Shown here: positions 47,172 to 57,126 of the stretch, piece after piece
How the letters are laid out: the number at the start of each line of letters is the position of its first letter
Numbering within the stretch: position 1 is the first letter of the stretch
Assembly: GCA_965112735.1 (NCBI GenBank)
Contig: OZ218964.1
Span: 1,984,001-2,048,000 of the forward strand
DNA: 64,000 nucleotides
Reading direction: 5' to 3'
Source of the DNA: Phaeosaccion multiseriatum
Lineage: Eukaryota > Ochrophyta, other classes
Notes under the pieces: model-generated
Databases searched by the model: none
What the model was told of the DNA's origin: nothing
The model's input: only the letters and a program-made list of their open reading frames with translations
Made by a program: the position numbers and the translations under genes

Positions 47172-48787
47172 GGCTGGACCCAAAACCAGCATTTGCGAAG
47201 TAAACACACCCCAAACGAGGCAGTTAAATGCTGGCCTTGATATGCCCGCGCCGGGCACTGGCTCTGCACAATAGGCCTAACCAACACACTACATGCCCAT
47301 AACAAAGCCAAGTCGGGCATGGAGTGGCCTCAAAATGCCCAATCTGGCCCTTGCATGGCTGGACCTAAATTCAGCATTTATTAGGTAAAGACAACCCAAA
47401 CAAGGCAGTTGCTGGCCTCGATATGCCCGCGCGGGGTGCTAGCTTCACTCTAATGGCCCAACCAACACACTGCATCCCAACAACGAAGCCGAGTCAGGCC
47501 TGGAGTGGCCTCAAAATGCCCAATGTGGCCCTCGGCTGGACACAAAATCGGTATTTGCAAGGCACAAACACCCCAAACGAGGCAGTTGCTGAGCTCGATA
47601 TGCCCGCGCTATGCACTAGATCAGCGCAACAGGCCTAACCAACACACTACATCCCCACAACGAAGCCGAGTCGGGCATGGAGTGGCCTCAAAATGCCCAA
47701 TCTGACCCTTGGCTGGACCCAAAACCAGCATTTTGCGAAGTAAACACACCCCAAACGAGGCAGTTGCTGGTTATGATATGCCCGCGCCGGGCACTGGCTC
47801 AGCACAATAGGCCTAACCAACACACTACATGCCCATAACAAAGCCAAGCCGGGCATGGAGTGACCTCAAAATGCCCAATCTGACCCTTGGCTGGACCCAA
47901 AACCAGCATTTGCGAAGTAAACACACCCCAAACGAGGCAGTTAATTGCTGGCCTTGATATGCCCGCGCCGGGCACTGGCTCTGCACAACAGGCCTAACCA
48001 ACACACTACATGCCCATAACAAAGCCAAGTCGGGCATGGAGTGGCCTCAAAATGCCCAATCTGACCCTTGGCTGGACCCAAAACCGGAATTTGCCAGACA
48101 CAAACACCTCAAACGAGGCAGTTGCTGGTCTTGATATGCCCGCGCCGAGCACTGGCTCAGCACAACAGGCCTAACCAACACACTACATGCCCATAACGAA
48201 GCCAAGTCGGGCATAGAATGGCCTCAAAATGCCCAATCTGGCACATGGCTGGACCCAAAACCGGAATTTGCCAGGCACAAACAACCCAAACGAGGCAGTT
48301 GCTGGTCTTGATATGCCCGCGCCGGGCACTGGCTCTGCACAATAGGCCTAACCAACACACTACATGCCCACAACGAAGCCAAGTCGGGCATAGAATGGCC
48401 TCAAAACGCGCAACCTGGCACATGGCTGGACCCAAAACCGGCATTTGCCAGGAACACACACCCCAAACGAGGCAGTTGCTGGTCTTGATCTGCCCGCGCC
48501 GGGCACTGGCTCAGCACAATACGTCAAACTGACACACTACATCCCCACAACGAAGCCAAGTCGGGCATAGAATGGCCTCAAAACGCGCAATCTGGCACAT
48601 GGCTGGACCCAAAACCGGCATTTGCCAGGCACAAACAACCGAAACGAGGCAGTTGCTGGTCTTGATATGCCCGCGCCGGGCACTGGCTCTGCACAATAGG
48701 CCTAACCAACACACTACATGCCCACAACGAAGCCAAGTCGGGCATAGAATGGCCTCAAAACGCGCAACCTGGCACATGGCTGGACCC
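47172..48787. repeat. 177-bp satellite block
   Basis: Resumes at ggctggaccc. Includes gttaaatgctgg and gttaattgctgg variants and the acgtcaaactgacacac marker at about 48521. Serves as the unoccupied comparison for the NA-3 site. Ends at ggaccc-AAAA, the insertion point of NA-5. Confidence 0.9.
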
Positions 48788-49614
48788 AAAAAGCCTGTTC
48801 AGCAGCGCAGCAACGGAACTTTGTTTCTCGCGGAACAGAGACGAGGAAGAGGTGGGAGACATGGGAGCCAGCAGGGCGAAGCGTCAGCGTAGGTGCTTGG
48901 TACCGCCCCAAGGGGGGGGGTCCCCTCTGGAGAGATGTACAGTATGTCAGTGAAGCAGGGAATTTAGATTTTTCAGAAGAGGAGAGACCTTGGCGTGTGC
49001 TGTCACTTACTGAGGCGGCGGAGACAGAGCCCAGGAAGAGTGGAGCACACTGTCAAGGAGGAGAGTAGATACTGGTGTGGTGGAAAGCGAGCCTCTTGTC
49101 CTGGGCCCGGACAGAGCGCTTGTGTCGGCCAAGGGGACCCGCCTGGTGTTGAGTGCCGGGGTCCTCGTGGGCGAGGGAAGGAGAGATAGGGAGACTGTGT
49201 CTGGTGTTGAGTGCCGACAGTGTCCACGGTGTTGAGTGCCGGAACTCTTCTTTTCTTTCCCTTTGCCGGTGTTGTGGGGCTCTACGGCTTAGGAGCGGTG
49301 TCTGGTGTTGAGTGCCGACCGCCGCCCCGGTGTTGAGTGCCGGCGCCTTTTGCCCTCTTCGCCCTTTCTTCCTTGCTGGTATCGCCGTAGGATCCGCGTC
49401 CGGTGTTGAGGCCGACGCCCTACTCATCTCTCCGCCCTCTCCTCTCTCCCGTGGCCCAAGGTTTGGGGGGTGTGGTCCACGGCATTTTTTGTCTTTTTAC
49501 GAGACGAAAGGGGCTCCCGGGTGACGGCAGGCCCCTTAGCTCTTCCAGGTGTTTGTCTGTATGTTTGTGTGTGTATGTCCGGACGGTGTTTCTGTGTGTA
49601 GGGTGCGTATTTCC

Positions 49615-49920
49615 TGTGTTTGGCGTGCGAATATGCGCCTCCTCCGCAAAGGAGGCTGGCTCTGCGCGCGGTGACAACAGCGGCTCATCCCTCGCCATTC
49701 CGGCCCTCAACGGCGGGCGGGGCAGTCCTAGGCAACAGCAGCCGTGGTCACTGCCCCTACACACGATGTGTGTTTGTATCTGTGTGTGCTGGTCTGCGTC
49801 TGTGTGTGCTAGTGTGCGTTTGTGGGTGCTGGTGTCCCTGTATTGTGCCTTTGTCTATATCTGTGTGCCTGTGAATGTTTGTGTACGTCTGCGTGTTTAA
49901 GTGTACCTCCCTTGTTGTTG
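49615..49920 (+). repeat. D1 internal repeat of NA-5
   Basis: Aligns by eye with D2 at 51203-51480 through ggcgtgcgaa, gcgg(t/c)gacaNcagcggctc, ctcgccat, ggcaacagca and a TG-rich stretch ending gaatgtttgtgta. The similarity continues weakly to ggatgggtggggg, the start of B. Confidence 0.6.
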
Positions 49921-50001
49921 GAGTGTCTCCCACCTACAACAGCAGTATGGCCAGAAGGAGGCGTACGGGGTCGCCACTGAGCTTGCCTGCAGTCTCTCTG
50001 G

Positions 50002-51052
50002 ATGGGTGGGGGCGTAGCTGACCTTCGATACGGGAGCTCGCACAGCTCACCTCCGGCAGCTACATCCGAGAGACATATCGGGCCGAGGAGCGGCGAAGGG
50101 AAGGAGACGGACTACAGCTGTACCTCCCTCACCATCTCGAACGCATGGGAGGGGGAGGGGGGGGGTCCGATGGAGGCTCAGCTCTCAGGACAAACAGCAA
50201 CCGCAAAGCAAATAGTACGAGCGTCAAAGGCGGCAGCATGGATGCGAAGGCAGCTATTCGGGCTGTTGGAAGGAACCGGAGAGCCCTTTGATCGTGGTTG
50301 GCGCCTCGAGTTTGCGTGTGGAGCGGATATGGGACCTGTGGCCATAACAGCGAACCGATGGGCGACAAGAGAGGCACAGCATACGAGGGGGAATTGAGAA
50401 TTGGAAGGCGGCATTGGGAGTGTACGGTACTCGCATTTCGGGAGGTACGGCAGCGTTTGGTGACCGTCTACGGAGTGTACGGCGATGTACGTCGTCCGGT
50501 GCTGAAGGAAATTGGGGCATTGAGCAATCTGGCTACTTATCTGTAATGGACGGCGGAAGCATGATGTTTGGTCGTTCACAACAGCTATGGAGTGGAAGTC
50601 GGGGCCTGCCTGTGATGCAGAAGAGAAGGTGATGGTTTTTTCGGCGTTGGGGCTCGTGAGCGGTGTGAACATGGAGGATGGGAGAGAACAGGGCTTGTGG
50701 CTCGCTCTGCTTGCACGACTTACTTCCGGTAGTATGGATGGACTACCCTCTTGCTATCGTGCTCGGTGGTCGAGGGATTGGTGCCGCCGCGCTTGAGATA
50801 TTGGACTGGTTCATTTTTCGGGCCCGCAGCACCGAGGTGTTTGGCATTCGCTGTATTGCTCAGCTGGTACAGCGGAAGTCCACGGCGGACGGTTGGAATC
50901 GCAGCAGAGTGGTCTTGGTACGGCGTGTGCAGAAGGGTAACTTCTACGAGTTGATGTTCGAAGAGCTTGGAGCGGAAAACATGAGCGCTTCTGTGAGGGC
51001 ATTTTCGGCTTTTCTACAGGGGTTGGATATATGGACACTTTTGGATCTGTGA
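50002..51052 (+). pseudogene. NA-5 core: unidentified, frame-broken coding-like region
   Basis: Four overlapping open stretches in changing frames: 50002-50397, 50298-50546, 50587-50796 and 50678-51052. Recognisable pieces are RRQLFGLLEGTGEPF, ECTVLAFREVRQRLVTVYG, EEKVMVFSALGLVSG and FYELMFEELGAENM. If spliced or frame-corrected this would be a protein of roughly 300 residues; no family is recognised. The opposite strand has a single 164-codon ATG-started frame at 50672-50178. Shared by all NA elements and absent from YR-1 and YR-2. Confidence 0.35.
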
Positions 51053-51202
51053 TTCCGAAAAGAATCCGAATTTGCTGGTTTGGGCGCGCTTTGCTGCTTC
51101 CACCCGCCGTGCCAGAGGACTGCGCAGTGTATTTCGCTCAGTGGCTCGCCCCCCCCCCAGCACACCATCCCAAGCGAGTGGGGGGTGTGTGATGGTCAGC
51201 AG

Positions 51203-51480
51203 GGGGCGTGCGAAGGGACCTCTTCAAAGGACACTGACTCTGCCCGTGGCGACACCAGCGGCTCCTCCCTCGCCATCATTCCTCCCCCAGCAGCGGGGAG
51301 CGCAGCCCTTGGCAACAGCACCAGCAGCCCTACACCGGTACACGCGGCGGGTGTTTGTATGTGTGTGTGTACTGGTGTGCGTCTGTGTCTACTGTTGCCC
51401 CTGTATGTGTATTATTATGTCTGTGTGCGTATGAATGTTTGTGTATCTTTGTGTTTTGTGTACCGGCCGACTACGATCGG
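51203..51480 (+). repeat. D2 internal repeat of NA-5
   Basis: Partner of D1. It lies between the core and B. Confidence 0.6.
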
Positions 51481-51972
51481 GAGAGTGGGCTCCCGACTAG
51501 GCTGGGGCAGGTGCTGCTGCACCCTCGCAGCGCACCGGTGGGTACTCGGATGGGTGGGGGTGAAGCGGGACTTGGGGTGCTCACTGCGGTGGCACCCCAA
51601 GCTCCACTACATCCGAAACCCGGTGCCCGCCTCCCTCCATGGAGGCGGCCCCCTTGGAGGCGCTCTGCGCTCCCGAGGTGGGACCCCCTCACGGGACTGC
51701 CCCCCCCTACTAATGATGAGTCCTTCCCCCAACGTTAGCTACCCCTGGCCCACGACCTCTCCACCTGCGGAGCAGGTGGCCACTTGGGAGTCCAACCCTA
51801 TTCCTCTTGGCCTCGAACAGCCGGCTACGGCGTGGATGTGGATAGTCCTCAGCTTGCATACTGCGACGCCTTGGAGCGGGAGTCGGACATCTCCCGGGCC
51901 CTCGCCTACGACTGAAGGGAGGAGGCCTCTCACTGGCTTCCCACCTTCGCCCGAGCGCCGCGACGGCGCGAA

Positions 51973-54663
51973 CCGGCATTTGCCAGGAACACACACCCCA
52001 AACGAGGCAGTTGCTGGTCTTGATCTGCCCGCGCCGGGCACTGGCTCAGCACAATACGTCAAACTGACACACTACATCCCCACAACGAAGCCAAGTCGGG
52101 CATAGAATGGCCTCAAAATGCCCAATCTGGCACATGGCTGGACCCAAAACCGGAATTTGCCAGACACAAACACCTCAAACGAGGCAGTTGCTGGTCTTGA
52201 TATGCCCGCGCCGGGCACTGGCTCTGCACAATAGGCCTAACCAACACACTACATCCCCACAACAAAGCCATGTCGGGCATGGAATGGCCTCAAAACGCCC
52301 AATCTGGCACATGGCTGGACCCAAAACCGGAATTTGCAAGGCACAAACACCCAAAACGAGGCAGTTGCTGAGCTCGATATGCCCGCGCTATGCACTAGAT
52401 CAGCGCAACAGGCCTAACCAACACACTACAGGGCCACAACGAAGCCGAGTCGGGCATGGAGTGGCCTCAAAATGCCCAATCTGACCCTTGGCTGGACCCA
52501 AAACCAGCATTTGCGAAGTAAACACACCCCAAACGAGGCAGTTGCTGGCCTTGATATGCCCGCGCCGGGCACTGGCTCTGCACAATAGGCCTAACCAACA
52601 CACTACATGCCCATAACAAAGCCAAGTCGGGCATGGAGTGGCCTCAAAATGCCCAATCTGGCCCTTGCATGGCTGGACCTAAATTCAGCATTTATTAGGT
52701 AAAGACAACCCAAACAAGGCAGTTGCTGGCCTCGATATGCCCGCGCGGGGTGCTAGCTTCACTCTAATGGCCCAACCAACACACTGCATCCCCACAACGA
52801 AGCCGAGTCAGGCCTGGAGTGGCCTCAAAATGCCCAATGTGGCCCTTGGCTGGACACAAAATCGGTATATGCAAGGCACAAACACCCCAAACGAGGCAGT
52901 TGCTGAGCTCGATATGCCCGCGCTATGCACTAGATCAGCCCAACAGGCCTAACCAACACACTACATCCCCACAACGAAGCCGAGTCGGGCATGGAGTGGC
53001 CTCAAAATGCCCAATCTGACCCTTGGCTGGACCCAAAACCAGCATTTTGCGAAGTAAACACACCCCAAACGAGGCAGTTGCTGGTTATGATATGCCCGCG
53101 CCGGGCACTGGCTCAGCACAATAGGCCTAACCAACACACTACATGCCCATAACAAAGCCAAGCCGGGCATGGAGTGACCTCAAAATGCCCAATCTGACCC
53201 TTGGCTGGACCCAAAACCAGCATTTGCGAAGTAAACACACCCCAAACGAGGCAGTTAATTGCTGGCCTTGAGATGCCCGCGCCGGGCACTGACTCTGCAC
53301 AATAGGCCTAACCAACACACTACATGCCCATAACAAAGCCAAGTCGGGCATGGAGTGGCCTCAAAATGCCCAATCTGACCCTTGGCTGGACCCAAAACCG
53401 GAATTTGCCAGACACAAACACCTCAAACGAGGCAGTTGCTGGTCTTGATATGCCCGCGCCGAGCACTGGCTCAGCACAACAGGCCTAACCAACACACTAC
53501 ATGCCCATAACGAAGCCAAGTCGGGCATAGAATGGCCTCAAAATGCCCAATCTGGCACATGGCTGGACCCAAAACCGGAATTTGCCAGGCACAAACAACC
53601 CAAACGAGGCAGTTGCTGGTCTTGATATGCCCGCGCCGGGCACTGGCTCTGCACAATAGGCCTAACCAACACACTACATGCCCACAACGAAGCCAAGTCG
53701 GGCATAGAATGGCCTCAAAACGCGCAATCTGGCACATGGCTGGACCCAAAACCGGCATTTGCCAGGAACACACACCCCAAACGAGGCAGTTGCTGGTCTT
53801 GATCTGCCCGCGCCGGGCACTGGCTCAGCACAATACGTCAAACTGACACACTACATCCCCACAACGAAGCCAAGTCGGGCATAGAATGGCCTCAAAATGC
53901 CCAATCTGGCACATGGCTGGACCCAAAACCGGAATTTGCCAGGCACAAACAACCCAAACGAGGCAGTTGCTGGTCTTGATACACTCGCGCCGGGCACTGG
54001 CTCTGCACAATAGGCCTAACCAACACACTACATCCCCACAACAAAGCCAAGTCGGGCATGGAATGGCCTCAAAACGCCCAATCTGGCACATGGCTGGACC
54101 CAAAACCGGAATTTGCAAGGCACAAACACCCAAAACGAGGCAGTTGCTGAGCTCGATATGCCCGCGCTATGCACTAGATCAGCGCAACAGGCCTAACCAA
54201 CACACTACAGGGCCACAACGAAGCCGAGTCGGGCATGGAGTGGCCTCAAAATGCCCAATCTGACCCTTGGCTGGACCCAAAACCAGCATTTGCGAAGTAA
54301 ACACACCCCAAACGAGGCAGTTGCTGGCCTTGATATGCCCGCGCCGGGCACTGGCTCTGCACAATAGGCCTAACCAACACACTACATGCCCATAACAAAG
54401 CCAAGTCGGGCATGGAGTGGCCTCAAAATGCCCAATCTGGCCCTTGCATGGCTGGACCTAAATTCAGCATTTATTAGGTAAAGACAACCCAAACAAGGCA
54501 GTTGCTGGCCTCGATATGCCCGCGCGGGGTGCTAGCTTCACTCTAATGGCCCAACCAACACACTGCATCCCCACAACGAAGCCGAGTCAGGCCTGGAGTG
54601 GCCTCAAAATGCCCAATGTGGCCCTTGGCTGGACACAAAATCGGTATTTGCCAGGCACAAACA
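51973..54663. repeat. 177-bp satellite block with a 1.78-kb higher-order unit
   Basis: The acgtcaaactgacacac marker recurs at about 52056 and 53836, and ttcagcatttattaggtaaa at about 52686 and 54466, both 1780 bp apart (ten monomers). This is a second higher-order family without S. Ends in cacaaac-A, the insertion point of YR-2. Confidence 0.9.
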
Positions 54664-55365
54664 GCCGGTTCAGCAGCGCAGCAACGGAACTTTGTTTCTC
54701 GCGGAGCAGAGACGAGGGAGTGGGCGGGAAGCAACGAGGGCCCGAGGGGCAGTGCCGCGGGCGGCCCAGCCCCGAGGGGAGCGGCCTCTCCCCCGGGGAA
54801 CATATTACTTTTGTACCAAACTTAGGAATTTAGAAGAGGAGGAGCCTTGGAGTGTGTCGCCGCCTACTGAAGCAACGGAGACAGTGCACAGGTAAGGCGG
54901 GACACACTGCCAAGGAGGAGAGGTAGATACTGGTGTAGTGGAAAGCGAGCCTCAGTCCTGGGCCCGGACAGAGAGCTTCGTGTTGGCCAAGGGGACCCGC
55001 CTGGTGTTGAGTACCGGGGTCCTCGTGGGCGAGGGAAGGAGAGATAGGGAGACTGTGTCTGGTGTTGAGTGCCGACAGTGTCCACGGTGTTGAGTGCCGG
55101 AACTCTTCTTTTCTTTCCCTTTGCCGGTGTTGTGGGGCTCTCCGGCTAAGGAGCGGTGTCTGGTGTTGAGTGCCGACCGTCTCCCCGGTGTTGAGTGCCG
55201 GCGCCTCCTGCCCTCTTCGCTCTTTCCACACCACCAGCCTATCGCAGTAGGACCCCCCCTGACGTCCTACTACCCTTTCCGCCTTCTCCTCTCTCTCCCG
55301 TGGCCCAATTCTTTGGGGGGTGTGGCCCACGTGCACGCCACCAGACAACCAAAGCTTTTCCTACC
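54664..55365 (+). repeat. A region and 5' leader of YR-2
   Basis: Starts gccggttcagcagcg and contains five GGTGTTGAGT motifs (about 55003-55200), the reverse complement of the ACTCAACACC class. It holds a good splice donor CAG-GTAAGG near 54893 and possible acceptors before the Gag ATG. The tttgtaccaaacttagg block is shared with A2 of YR-1 but not with NA-type A ends. Confidence 0.8.
54890..54899 (+). promoter_or_regulatory. possible 5' splice donor in the leader
   Basis: CACAG-GTAAGG matches the eukaryotic donor consensus and is kept in A2 of YR-1. NA-type A ends have ccaggaagag at this point. An acceptor such as gccaccag before 55344 would remove most of the leader. Not proven. Confidence 0.3.
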
Positions 55366-57111
55366 ATGTCACCTCTCGGCACTTCCTCGGACGCCAAGAG
55401 GCTCCTTCGGGTCCCTGACCACCGTCCCAACAACGGAGAAGCAGCGTTCGTCATCTACAAGGACAAGTCACCTAAGGCCTTTTTTCGGCCAGCAATTCTG
55501 GTTCGCTCAGGGAACAGCCACTACATGGAGGCCATCTACCACGTCCTCTCCCTGCCCACGGACGACATCATCTACGCTCAAGACGTCTGGGAGGAGTGGC
55601 TTGCGGTGGCCTCCACCAACCCTCCGAGTGAACTCTCTTCTCTGCCCACTTCACCGGCAGAGGAATCCGTTCGCTGGCACCTCGTGACCGCTCCAACGTT
55701 CACAGACCTCGCCACGGTAGGCGTGGTAGCCCAATCGGCGACTTCCGCTTCACACCTCCACACCCTCTTCCCTACCACTTCTACCACGTCTCTTCCTGCG
55801 GGCCCCGCTCGCCTTCACCCGGAGCCCAAGGTTCAGACATCTACAACGGCGGCACTCCGCACCGCCTCCTCTCCACCCCACCTGCCTCCCCAACCTTCCT
55901 CCCGTTCGCCTTCAGCCCCCCTCTCGGCGGCGGCCCTTCTCGCGATTCAGGAGGAGGAAGCAGCTGAGCGCGATCATCGTCGTTTCCTTCGAGATCGTGA
56001 GCGCCAACGCGCGGAAGCAGAGGATAAGCTCGAGTTAGAGAGACGTACAGCGGAGACTGAGCTGGCACAGCTTCGCCTCGCGGAGGCCAAGGCTACCGCG
56101 GCCACCTCCGCCACCACGACCCGCGAAGACAAAGGTAAATCCGTCGCCCCATTAGCTATCCTACTTAACGGTGGCAAGGTCTCTCACGTTCGTCGCCAAG
56201 GAGCTCATGGCGTCTCGGCCGCAGCGCAGACGCTCATGGGCCCGCGAGACGTCGCGTTCGACCCAAAAGCGATCACTGGGCTCCTTCAAGGACGGTTTGG
56301 CATCCCCGATGGTTTTGAGCTCCAATGCTGCACCCCTCGCGAGCGCACCACGGCGCTTAACGCCGCTCTCCGCTTGGAGCACTCGGACCTCCAGCGCTCG
56401 AGCGCAGAAGCAGGGGGCGCAGTCGTCGCTCTCCCTACGATCGCCCGCCCGCTCCCTCGCTCTTTCGCTGCTCTCCGGACCACCGTCGACAACTTCGTCA
56501 GCGTCATCCGCCTGGTCTACCCCGAGAACACCAACTTTATCGACGAGTTCGACGAGTTCTCTACGACCCTCGACGAACTCTGCACACGCAGCGACTCCTC
56601 GGCGCTAGGGATGCCTCCCGACATCCTGTGCTCCACCACCAACGCTCTGCTCGACCTCCACTCCACCACCTCAGCTAAGTGGCTCAGCTGCCAAAGCCTC
56701 CCGCCCGCTTCCTACGACACCGCTCCTGTCTTCTCTCTTTACGCTCTGCTCGACCACTACGCTTCCCCAGCGGCTCTCATCGTCCAGCGTGGTCTCCTCA
56801 CGTGCCTCCTGCGTGATGTGGACTTGGGGGGGACACGCAACGGCAATGGAGGGGGAGGAGCACGTGGGAATGGCGCCCTCAAGCCCTGTATCACCCTACT
56901 CAAGACCCAGTCTTGCACTGAAGCTTTGTCTGGCTCATGCTCTTTCGCGCCCTGTGCCCCTGGATCCCTCTCTACTCCCCAGAAGAACTCAGCCGTCTCT
57001 CACCTTAAGAGCGGCATGCGGGATCCCAAAGCCCCTACCCCTGCGGAGAGGTCCCACGCCACCAACATCGCTCTTCGCCTTGGCGGCCTTCCAACGGTAC
57101 CGTGGTGGTGA
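55366..57111 (+). CDS. YR-2 Gag-like protein (ORF1)
   Basis: 581 residues from the ATG at 55366 (ACCATGTC). The frame is open further upstream, but this ATG is shared with YR-1 and lies just after the conserved leader. It has the same build as in YR-1: ordered N-terminal region, Pro/Ser-rich linker, charged helical segment at about 189-243, an ordered second half, and Cys517-x7-Cys525-x4-Cys530. It is called Gag by position and build. It ends PWW-UGA in the context UGG UGG UGA GGG GGC, and the same frame continues into ORF2 without another stop. Replication role: probably RNA binding and particle assembly. Confidence 0.75.
   Translation: MSPLGTSSDAKRLLRVPDHRPNNGEAAFVIYKDKSPKAFFRPAILVRSGNSHYMEAIYHVLSLPTDDIIYAQDVWEEWLAVASTNPPSELSSLPTSPAEESVRWHLVTAPTFTDLATVGVVAQSATSASHLHTLFPTTSTTSLPAGPARLHPEPKVQTSTTAALRTASSPPHLPPQPSSRSPSAPLSAAALLAIQEEEAAERDHRRFLRDRERQRAEAEDKLELERRTAETELAQLRLAEAKATAATSATTTREDKGKSVAPLAILLNGGKVSHVRRQGAHGVSAAAQTLMGPRDVAFDPKAITGLLQGRFGIPDGFELQCCTPRERTTALNAALRLEHSDLQRSSAEAGGAVVALPTIARPLPRSFAALRTTVDNFVSVIRLVYPENTNFIDEFDEFSTTLDELCTRSDSSALGMPPDILCSTTNALLDLHSTTSAKWLSCQSLPPASYDTAPVFSLYALLDHYASPAALIVQRGLLTCLLRDVDLGGTRNGNGGGGARGNGALKPCITLLKTQSCTEALSGSCSFAPCAPGSLSTPQKNSAVSHLKSGMRDPKAPTPAERSHATNIALRLGGLPTVPWW
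57109..57111 (+). promoter_or_regulatory. in-frame UGA between Gag and RT, candidate readthrough stop
   Basis: The only stop between ORF1 and ORF2, which share a frame. The flanking UGG UGG and GGG GGC codons are the same in YR-1 (41540-41538) although nearby gag codons differ. Confidence 0.6.
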
Positions 57112-57126
57112 GGGGGCCCTGGTACG

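Larger units (their letters stand above)
48793..51970 (+). mobile_element. NA-5: complete non-autonomous element, plus orientation, no A2-B2
   Basis: A (48793 to about 49480), D1 (49615-49920), core (50002-51052), D2 (51203-51480), B (about 51545-51970). The satellite ggaccc-AAAA-ccgg became ggaccc-AAAAA-gcctg at the left and gcgcg-AA-ccgg at the right: seven A, four from the target and three from the element. There is no target duplication. It is the only NA copy in this orientation and one of the best for reading the element in sense direction. Confidence 0.9.
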
